64,000 bases of DNA, from the NCBI GenBank assembly GCA_047967505.1, contig CM106539.1. The stretch is one strand, 5' to 3'. This document shows, piece after piece, positions 55,621-64,000 of the stretch. The notes beneath the pieces were generated by a model. The model was not told where the DNA came from. It searched no databases and worked only from the letters and a program-made list of their open reading frames with translations. The DNA is from Dipteris shenzhenensis. Its lineage: Eukaryota; Polypodiophyta; Polypodiopsida; Gleicheniales. Every line of letters begins with the position of its first letter. Position 1 is the first letter of the stretch. Both the position numbers and the translations under genes were made by a program.

Positions 55621-55743
55621 GGTCCCATAGCCCCTCATTTCCACTGTCGGACACCCAGACTGAGATTTTGAGCAGAGCTGCACACACCAAACCTCCGGAA
55701 GAATGTGTTCAGAGGCTTGCACTTCAGGATTGCAATGCTCATG

Positions 55744-55998
55744 CTAAGTTCCAAGGGCTTTGCATGATCTCAAAGTGACATTTATGAGGCTTGACATGGG
55801 TTTTGCACACTGGTTTGACCAAATGGTGTGAGTACTTGAGCCAAGCCCAATGCTCGGGCAGCTGTAATGCTCTACTAGCACGGCTTCGAAAAGTTGTGGG
55901 CACAATGCTGCTGAGGGCTGAGAAAACAGAACCTGCAGCATTGCAATCAGCATGAGAGGGGCTAGCAATGAGCGAGCGCGGTCGGCGGAGCCGCTCAT
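55744..55998 (-). CDS. Hypothetical 84-residue ORF with a signal-peptide-like start
   Basis: From the ATG at 55998-55996 the ORF opens MSGSADRARSLLAPLMLIAM and continues through VLFSQPSAA, a hydrophobic stretch with a small-residue cleavage-like site. The remaining about 53 residues hold four Cys and end CKALGT. This is the outline of a small secreted peptide, but no known family motif is visible. The start codon context is weak, and such ORFs arise by chance in GC-richer DNA. Confidence 0.2.
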   Translation of the reverse strand: MSGSADRARSLLAPLMLIAMLQVLFSQPSAALCPQLFEAVLVEHYSCPSIGLGSSTHTIWSNQCAKPMSSLINVTLRSCKALGT

Positions 55999-58300
55999 AC
56001 GAGTGCGAGCTGAAGGAGGGGATGACTGAAGGGAGTGGCAGCCCTTCTTCCCTTCCAGCACTCTGCAGAAACGAATGTATCCATTACACCATCACACATT
56101 TTTACAGAGGTTGTATCTACTGCTCGCATCGTTGGATCATCAAGCACTCAGTGCCCGATTTGGCATTGCCGCCAGAAAGCTCTGTTCCAACTCCTTCCCC
56201 TCTCGAATCCTCCTTGTTGTGCGCCACACACCCTTCGTCTTCGTGTGCTCTTTTCCCCCCTTCAATTTTCCTTTCAAAATCTGCAAGTCCAGAATCTTAT
56301 AGAGAGTCTGGTTGCTGGTCAGAGTCGCCTTTATACTTCTGAAAAGAACTCTGCACTGTGTGGAATTCCTACGTGTGCTGGCAAGCCTGGCAGTTTCTTC
56401 CGACACATTTATAGAGGGAGCTGGCGAGAGCCCAATTGATGTGAGCACTGAGCTGCAATTCCTCCACTCATCACGTTTGAAATCCGCTGCTACTTCTAAA
56501 CAATCTCGACCACACAAAAAGCTTCACACGCCACAGTTCCTCGCCTCACAAGTTCACAACGACGCTGCCAATCCCCACGTCGAAGTCCTGCAGCTCTGCA
56601 GGCCCTCGGCCACTCCAATTTCCTACGAGTCTCGCACATTTTGAGAGCCACTAGCATGGTGTCACGTGTGCGAACATCCGCGTTCATCTTGGTCATTTCG
56701 ACAAACAATTGTGTTTTGAAGTCATATGCCAAAAATCCTCGATTGCGACGCAATGATATCTATTTTCTTTGCTTAAGATAGCCTCAGAGAAGTGTAAAAG
56801 ACTATAGCATGACTAAAAGACTATAGCAGGCAAAGCAGAATCATCAAACCGTACATTCAAATCTTGCGTCTATGGAGGTAAATTCCTCTTGTTGAACTAG
56901 ATGTCGGGCAATATCTTGCAACATGCCCAAATTCATTGGAACACCTAGGATGATAGATGGCATCTCGATAAGGTTAGCATCTCATATAAGGACCTAAAAT
57001 GAGCTTGCTGAATTAAAAAGACATGATTTGGAAGAACACTTGAAAATTTTACAATTTGATGGTCTATACCATAGGGTGCGCTATTATAAGTGCCTCTCTT
57101 AAGGGTAAAGCACCCAACTATTGCATCGGCAAAACCTTAAGATAACTTCATATCCTCATGCATTATAGGATTGGGCCTCAAGATTAAGAATTGAGCAACA
57201 AGTCACGTAGACCTTGTATCAAGGTTAGAAATTGATTGGTAATCTTGAACTTCAATTTCCTTGCTATATATTCTATTGACCTTGAATTTAAATTTCCATA
57301 CGATTCTCCCCTTTCAAATTGGTAATCTTGACATCAATTTCATTACTATATAATGTTGAAACTTATGCTTGCACGTGTTGGTTGGCCCATCACCTCCTTG
57401 TCAAATAGGATTTTACTACTCTCACTCTTGCCTAGTCATCATCATGTTCCTTAGGTTCATAATGTCAATCCATTGTCTTTAATTTATGTCCCTTCTCAAG
57501 TACAATTATTCTTACAAAAGATAAAAGCCTTCAAGATGTAACAGATGTGGCAAAATTTTCTCTATCAGTAGTCGATCTAGACTTGTCAAAGCAATGTCAG
57601 AAATCTTTATGTTATAGACTCTTCATGCTACTCCTATTTCAATTTCTATTCATGAGTTTTTATTCGATTCTTCTAACAAGGAGTAAGAAACTCTCACACT
57701 TATACTATACACAATATCAAAGGGAACCATTCATTGGTCTCATGGTCCATGGACATCAAAGCCACATCTTGTCAAAAAGCTCTAGGGATTTCAAGTTTTG
57801 TACTAAATTCATATAGTTGAATGCAATTAATGAAGATGGTGTTAATCCATGGCCTAAGGTCGATCATCTATTAGATCTATTGGGATCTTCAACTTGATTC
57901 ACTCCTTTGATCGTGTGTCAAATAATAATTGGATTGGATGGTTGTTGGTACTACAAAATTATAGTCTCCGAATTCCTTTTTGTATTGGTTTAATATAGGT
58001 CTAATTGGATAGCTTCGATTTGAGTGCCTTATTAACTACTGATAATTGCCTAGTTTCACAATAAAGCTTTTTTTTTTCTTGTATTATAAAAGAAAACGAG
58101 GGGAGGGGCATATCAAGGAAGGCATATTTCACTAGCATAAATTAAGGTAGATAAGATAGGGTATAGAATATTGGAGAACTAATAGGTGCCCTATGATACA
58201 AAACATCATTTTTTGTATTAGTAGTTGCACGGAGGAGAAAATTAACATAAGGTGGAAAGGAGTTAATTAAGAATTCGAGAACGTTCGTGCTTCAGAACAT
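55999..58300. other. Intergenic DNA with unassigned ORFs
   Basis: The 56,000-56,760 part is GC-richer, with overlapping ORFs of 75-134 codons on both strands and no recognised domain. From about 56,760 it is AT-rich without a supported gene. Confidence 0.35.
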
Positions 58301-58309
58301 TCACACCAC

Positions 58310-58560
58310 CCCAACATAGTATATGTGGAGGAGGGAGAGGGAGGCGAGAGAGAAGAGCGCAATGAGCGAAGGAAGAGGGAGAGCGTAAGGTGGAGAGAGA
58401 GAGAGAGAGTGGAGGGAGATGAGGCAAAAGGGAGGAAAGGGGGGGGGGCTGAGCAGTAGGGAGGGAGACGGAGAGGGAGATAAAGGGAGAGGACTCTAAG
58501 GTGGAAGGAGAGAAGGGACGGAGAGGGAGGAAAGGGAGCGAAAGGGGGTGGGAAATAGGA
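58310..58560. repeat. Purine-rich (G/A) tract
   Basis: Nearly pure G/A on the plus strand, with a short (GA)n run and a G run near 58,440-58,449. The minus-strand Ser/Pro/Leu-rich ORF over it is compositional. Confidence 0.8.
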
Positions 58561-58596
58561 GAGAACATTACCTTAATCAAGTACATAATTGAAACA

Positions 58597-58688
58597 CCCA
58601 GAGCTCTCTCAAACGACCTCCCACCCAGAGCTCTCTCAGGCCACATCCCACCTAGAGCTCTCTCCCAGAATTTTTTTCACAAAAATAG
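58597..58688 (+). repeat. 27-bp triplication in dispersed repeat segment, copy 2
   Basis: CCCAGAGCTCTCTC occurs at 58597, 58624 and (one change) 58651, a strict 27-bp spacing. The segment ends in a T run and CACAAAAATAG. The blocks match 47,974-48,046, which has only part of the triplication. Confidence 0.75.
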
Positions 58689-58699
58689 TGATCTGTTAT

Positions 58700-59055
58700 G
58701 ACAAACGCGATGGAAAATTTCTTGATCGTCTAAAAGTTAGGAATTTTTAAAGTCTACAAAAAGCGAATAGGATAGAGATAGTTACGAATATTGGGGAACC
58801 CTATTGTAAGAAACACACTCCACTCTAAATTTAATTTCAATCCTAAACATAATATAGGCTAGTAAATAATTAGCATACTATAGGTTAATAGGGCCCCCCA
58901 CTGACAAGAAACGTGCATTATTTAATTAGTTGCTAGGGTGAAATGCCAATTAACCAAAGTTATGAGGATTCCATGAAGAATTAACGTAAATAGGGACCCT
59001 ATTCCAAAAATTTTGATTAATGGGTAGAACTCGAGGAATCGAGAAACTTCGTATC
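58700..59055. other. AT-rich intergenic DNA
   Basis: No supported feature. Confidence 0.4.
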
Positions 59056-59059
59056 GCTA

Positions 59060-59480
59060 TCCTTCAGGGAGTATATGAGGGTAGGGGAGGGGACGCAGAG
59101 AGGGGGAGGGGGACAAAGAGGGGGAGAGAGGGAGATGAAGGGGGAGGGGGAGAGGCAAAGAGAAGGGAGGGTGAGGGAGATGGAGGGAGAATGGAGGGAA
59201 GGAGAGGAAGAGGGGAGCGCTGAGTGGTAGGAGAGGTTGGAAGGGAGATGGGAGCAATGAGAGAGGGGAGGGGGAGGAGGGATGGGCGCTAGGGGGGGAG
59301 GGGAGGGATGTAGCAGAGAGACTAAGGGGTGTAGCAAAGCAGATGAGCCTAAGCGGCTGAGGCTAAGGTTACATAGCAAAGAGGCGAAAGGAGAGGTAGG
59401 AAGAGAGGTAGGGAGGCGAAGGGAGGAGAGGTAAGGAGGTGAAGGGAGGAGAGGTAGGAAGGGATCGCAGGCAAAGGAGA
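59060..59480. repeat. Purine-rich (G/A) tract
   Basis: About 420 bp of GGGAGG/AGAGGG-type sequence on the plus strand. The minus-strand 162-codon ORF rich in Ser, Pro and Leu is compositional. Confidence 0.8.
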
Positions 59481-60471
59481 TCACAGGAGGTTGAGGGGGC
59501 AGCATAGATTAGTCGATTAAGGTTGGTTAGCTTAGGTTAATTAGCATAGGCGAGTGATCGCATTAATTAGTTAATAGGTTTTAGTGTGCGAGCAATTAGG
59601 AGCAATTAATTAGGAAGACTTGATGTCCATGATAGAAAACTTGAGACCCCTATTGTGTGAAGATTTGTATCCACGTTAACATGCTTTATATCCCATTACA
59701 CATGGAACATACTTTCTACTTAATTGAATCTTGATTGAAATGTTGATGCCCACCAGGATCAAGATATTGCTAACACTCTAATGGATGCAAACTAGTCTTC
59801 TAAAAACCCCTAGACTACCACCGCCAATACTAGTCTAGCTTTTTAACTCATATAAAACCAATACTTTCCAAGTGGGCTCTCTCACCTCTAAGACATCCTC
59901 CTCATGAAACATCATCAAATTTTAGTACTCATGGAGAGACCATTGGTTTGGAAATACAAATAGACCAAGTTGCCCTTTAGTCTTCTTTGATACTTTTTTT
60001 GCTACGTCGTCGTTGCCAAAGGTGCATACATAATGGGTACGTGCCTCATTATCCACCGCACAAGGTAGAGTTTCTCAAATTTTCCAACTTGCCCTACCAA
60101 TTATGCATGAACTTTTGGAAGTTGGTAGGCCTCCTTTCTATCGATGGTAAACTCGTATCTTTAACGGTCATGCTTTTTTATTGAAGCACTCAGCTCTTCT
60201 ACCAAACCCACCCTCAAGGGGGTTTCTTTAGCAAGTTTTAGGTGGGAGATATCTTCTTCCCACCTACTATCTTCTTCCCACCTACTAACATCTTTCTTGC
60301 TACAAATCATCTATGGATGCTTGCAGTTTGTCAAGACAAACTCAAATGTTTTACATGAGCTTCTCAAATTAGACTTGCATAATTTGGTGTTGATTTCTCA
60401 ATGAAACTAACAAGCCTATGACAGGGAACTCGCAAGGATTGTCTTAGCATGATAGGAAGGAAGCCTATGAG
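59481..60471. other. Intergenic DNA, nothing recognised
   Basis: Short ORFs only. CTTCTTCCCACCTACTA is duplicated at about 60,252-60,287. Confidence 0.4.
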
Positions 60472-60533
60472 TTTCTTGGGACAAGCCTACCACTGTTGCA
60501 AGTTTCTTGGGACAAGCCTACAACTATTGCAAG
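60472..60533 (+). repeat. 31-bp tandem duplication
   Basis: Two copies of a unit starting TTTCTTGGGACAAGCCTAC, at 60472-60502 and 60503-60533, differing at two positions. Confidence 0.85.
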
Positions 60534-60718
60534 TTTCATAGTGTGGGGCTTGCAAGGCTGTGGATCTTCTAGCCTTTCTTCCTTTTGAGTTTCTTACTAA
60601 GTTCACAAAGAGTAGGATCTCTCTCCAAGGTAGGGTCTTAGCAATGAGACGGGTGATGAGACGCATTTTAAGAGGATCTTCTAGTGAGATAGGGAGAGCC
60701 TGCGAGTTTCCTAGGAGT

Positions 60719-61050
60719 GATGTCAAAAAGCTTAGTTAATGTGCTTCTTATCTACATGCATAATCACTAAAGCCTATTGTGCTCCTATTGACTCCTATTG
60801 CGATCCTATTGATGTCAAAAAGCTTATTTAGTGTGCCTCTTGTCTACAAGCCTAATAAATAGACCCTGTAATGCTCCTACTGACTTCTATTGTGATCCTA
60901 TTGATGTCAAAAAGCTTAGTTAGTGTGTTATTATCTACAAGTTTAATTATTCCTATTGTAATCCTATTGATGTCAAAAAGCTTACTTAGTGTGCTTCTTA
61001 TCTATGAGCCTAATAATTAAACCCTGTAATGCTCCTATTAACTCCTCAAG
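60719..61050 (+). repeat. Four-copy tandem repeat (92-bp unit)
   Basis: GATGTCAAAAAGCTTA recurs at 60719, 60811, 60903 and 60969, with TGTGCTTCTTATCTA, AATGCTCCTATTGACT-like and GATCCTATT blocks in between. The third unit is shortened to 66 bp by an internal deletion. Confidence 0.9.
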
Positions 61051-61686
61051 AAGAACTTTGTTACATTCTCCACTACATTGCTTGTGTCAGTTGTGACTTG
61101 GAGTTTGGAATTTGAGTTAGTTGGTATTTGTTGGCATATTTAGCCTTGGTCATTTAAGCATTCATTGTGTGTCTAGAAGAGTTTGGGAAGGCTCTTGGCT
61201 TCACTAGGGGATATTGTATGATGTGAACTATGATTTCCTGGATCACCTTAGTGGCTATTGTTATGAAAAGTTTTGTAGTGAGATTCTCGATGCTGGTTGA
61301 TTGGCTAGACCACCTCTATTCATGGATTTGGAGTTTGAAACGGTATCTCAATGGTGGAAGAGCCTCTCCTTAGGGTACTTGCCTTGGCACACACTATTGT
61401 AAAAGAGTTTTCAAAATCAATACAAGTGCCCCTTCTTTTAATGCTACGTGATCGTCCAAGCCATGTCGGTGTAGCAATTTGGTGGGGTGCTTATCTGGCA
61501 CTAGCAATGCTCACATCAAGGATTGAATTTTCTCCTGGGTGTAGAAATTATCCTAGAGACAAGCATTTTGGCCCACAAGCTATTGAGATCATTGGTTGAG
61601 GGTTCTACAAATGTTGTGGCTTGTGTTGCGCTAATGACCGACTATTTTTGCAATTGTAACGCAGAATTTGTGGGTGCACCTAGTGT
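61051..61686. other. DNA upstream of the gypsy coding sequence
   Basis: The plus-strand ORF 61351-61599 has no recognised domain; it may be gag N-terminal sequence of the adjoining gypsy element, but no motif supports this. Confidence 0.35.
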
Positions 61687-64000
61687 TTGACTTATGATGG
61701 AGTGGGTAGAGAGCTGTGCCACATCCATCCCTTAGCATCAGTGAATTTTTATAGATTTGAAGGAAAGAAGAGGAAGGAAAAAGGTAAAGACAAGAAGTCT
61801 AAAACAAAGCCTAAAACCAAAACCAAGAAAAAAGAGGAAAGGAGTCCTAAAGGAGACTCTAAGCTTGAGAAGATAATCAAGGAGCAACTGAAGAGCATGG
61901 GAGTAGAATCAAAGAAAGAGAGGGTACCATGTGAGTACTATGGAAAAGAGAGGGTACCATGTGAGTACTGTGGAAAAGAAAAAGAGGGTACCATGTGAGT
62001 ACTGTGGAAAAGATAATTATGATAAAGAAAAGTGTCGATATAATCTAAGGTATAGGGAGAGATTACCTCCTGATATGCAGCCAGTAGCACAAGCTGCCCA
62101 AACAAGCAGTTGTTAATCAAGTGAGAGCACAAGCTAACCCAAGATATAACAATGCACCACCTAGAAGATAACAGAACTAGAACTGGAATACTCAGCAAAG
62201 ACAAAACAATCAAGCATGCACTTATTATGGGCTTGAGGATGGACATCACCAAGGCCCTTAGTGTGAACTGTGGTGTTAACACAGGAATGAAAGAGGCATA
62301 CCCATTGTGAATTTCACCCCCAGACTGAATGCAAGCTCTCCACCACAACCACCAGTAGGTGTAAATGTTCTCATTCTAGAGACAATTGTGGAGTCATCCA
62401 AAGAGATCTTCTAGGAGGAGACTACAAGAATAGTTACAAAGATCCATAGTAAACACGATATTCAATATCCTGAAGTTGAGTGTGATTGTTCAGAGTGTCG
62501 AAAGGAAGCTGAGGTGTCCATGGTTCAGCCAAATACCAAGGCGTTAGTGATCACAAGAGGGGAGCTAAGGCTCAAGTTCAAGCAAAAAACCCATTGGCAT
62601 TTGATCCTAAACAATTGGTGGATTGGGAGGAACAACAAGGAGTCAGAGATGCAGCCTTAAAGGCTATACACAAAGCAAATGAAGTGAAGAGAGATAGAAA
62701 AGAGGAGCTGAGTAAAGGAAACAAGATCCGACTCAGCCGACCGTTAAGGGAGAACAGTCAGATGCAGAGCGGATGAAGGAAGATAAGGATATTGATAAGA
62801 GCAATGCCAAAATGGCAAAGATCAAACAAACAAAACAACAACGTGTACAGCTTCAAGAAGATGTTGCTCAAAGTGACACAATAAACAAGGAGGATTTGAC
62901 AATTAGCGGGACTGGATCAAACAGTAACTTGAATATAGTCGGAAGTAGTAAAGACTGAAGGTAAGAAAGAAGAAAAGGATGCACCTAAACGGGAGCACGA
63001 TTTGTTGATCAACGATGAAGTACAAGAATCTAAAGTAAAGCCAAAAAGTAAAGGAGGTCAAGAGGAGTTTTTTAGAGAATTGTTGCACTCAAAGATCCAC
63101 ATAACACTTGACCAATTGCTTAACGTGGTACCTGCTTTTAAAGAAAAGTTGTGCCAGAATTTTCATAAGGAGCAACCTTCTATAACTGACGTGAGAGTAA
63201 GAATGGAAGATGACGAAGATGTGGAAACCTATACCTCTATGGTGGATGATGTTGACTATAAAGTGCCTACAGTAGATGTGGAATACAAAAGATAAATAAT
63301 TCTAGAAGTACTCATTGATGGGGGATCTAGTGTTAACATACTATCAGAGAGTTGTATAAGCGCTGTTGTGAGAATGAATTGGTTCCACCACCTTTTCAGG
63401 TTAGAATGGCTGATCAGAGGAGAATCCAACCATTGGGTATAGTGAGAGGTCAGCAAATCAGTATATGGGGACTGACATTTGCAATAAGTTTTGTGGTACT
63501 GAGAATGAAGGAAAAAGAAAGTTCTTACTCTTTGCTACTGGACAGACCTTGGCTTCGTGTTGCAAAAGCTAAGCAGGACTGAGGAGCTGAAAGGATTACT
63601 ATCAGGAAGGGAAAGAAAACGTATAAGATAAGTATGACCCCGATGAGAACTCTTCCTAGACATATGTAACCCATGGAGGCAGAGGGAGTTAATATGGTGT
63701 CAAAGTTGGAAGAGGATGAAGAGGATTATTTTCTAAGGAGAAACCCTTCATTGGTACCATTTTTTGAAGTAGATATCGTAGGCATTCTACAGTACATAAA
63801 TGATAAGAAGATTGATTCGGATACAGTTCCGATTGTGCAGATCAATAAGCTAGACAATTCTGACAGGAAGGTAGATGTCACCCAATAGAAGTCAGATGAT
63901 TTTGATGCTTATGAAGAAATAGTGGAGGAGGTCTGAAAACCATATTCAAGCAGTGATCCAGAGCAGAGAAGGCCTTTGAAGAACATATGAGCAAGAGTGC
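61687..64000 (+). pseudogene. Ty3/gypsy gag-protease remnant, running off the right edge
   Basis: ORF 61687-61998 is Lys-rich (gag-like) and leads into knuckle-like CEYCGK units. Broken frames with charged sequence follow to about 63,300. Then IILEVLIDGGSSVNILSE spans the aspartic protease site (about 63,297-63,350) after a stop, followed by PPFQVRMADQRRIQPLGI and LLLDRPWLRVAKAKQD in 63352-63582. This order, with DGGS in place of DTG/DSG, is typical of large plant gypsy lineages (Tat/Athila type). A linker (63673-63888) follows. RT would lie past the window edge. Stops and shifts are frequent. Confidence 0.8.
61921..62014 (+). repeat. Triplicated 30-bp zinc-knuckle coding unit
   Basis: A 30-bp unit starting AGGGTACCATGTGAGTACT occurs at 61921, 61951 and 61985. 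It encodes RVPCEYCGKE (first copy Tyr for the second Cys). Four extra bases (AAAG) before the third copy change the frame; only the third copy continues into a fuller knuckle, CEYCGKDNYDKEKC. Confidence 0.9.

Noticed and set aside
57547-57816. 89-codon plus-strand ORF with a hydrophobic stretch
   Set aside because: AT-rich context, no domain and no splice or promoter support.

Overview
This is plant nuclear DNA from a large, repeat-rich genome. The evidence is two intron-containing genes of plant-type families (a subfamily-A GATA factor and an ECT-type YTH protein), Ty1/copia elements with the plant initiator-Met-tRNA primer site, degenerate plant LINE and Ty3/gypsy remnants, long AT-rich intergenic stretches and a 182-bp satellite. 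The very low density of intact genes (two in 64 kb) and the decayed state of the transposons suit a gymnosperm-type giant genome; that placement is inference, and nothing seen identifies a species. No CRISPR array, operon or other bacterial feature and no credible tRNA or rRNA gene was seen.

Layout. 0-4 kb: a minus-strand copia element (LTR, primer site, broken gag-pol) lacking reverse transcriptase, abutted on its left by the primer site and leader of a second minus-strand copia. 4-12.4 kb: a LINE endonuclease scrap, purine-rich DNA, microsatellites and a small minisatellite. 12.4-13.8 kb: the intact GATA gene, with a 141-nt intron that stays open in frame. 14.7-15.9 kb: a tRNA-like SINE candidate and a 246-bp fold-back MITE. 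19.4-23.8 kb: a plus-strand copia with LTR, primer site, very long leader and broken gag/protease. 24-31 kb: intergenic DNA with several local tandem duplications. 31.2-35.1 kb: minus-strand coding-like sequence of unknown identity, broken by frameshifts and stops. 35.6-40.37 kb: 26 monomers plus a partial copy of a 182-bp satellite with higher-order organisation. 40.4-43.0 kb: a degenerate minus-strand LINE. 43.9-45.9 kb: gypsy RT/RNase H sequence interrupted by an opposite-strand copia fragment. 47.5-50.4 kb: purine-rich repeat, a perfect 69-bp duplication and a sugar-transporter gene fragment. 50.4-54.2 kb: the second intact gene, a seven-coding-exon ECT/YTHDF m6A reader on the minus strand. 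54.5-61.1 kb: purine-rich upstream DNA, a speculative small-peptide ORF and tandem repeats. 61.7-64 kb: a gypsy gag-protease remnant running off the right edge.

Functional reading. The two cellular genes look independent: a DNA-binding transcription factor and a cytoplasmic m6A-mRNA reader. Everything else is transposon, satellite, gene-fragment or unassigned DNA. All retroelement ORFs seen carry stops or frameshifts, so none looks autonomous. The ORFs were read by eye; exon boundaries come from splice-site consensus and protein-family continuity, not transcript data.
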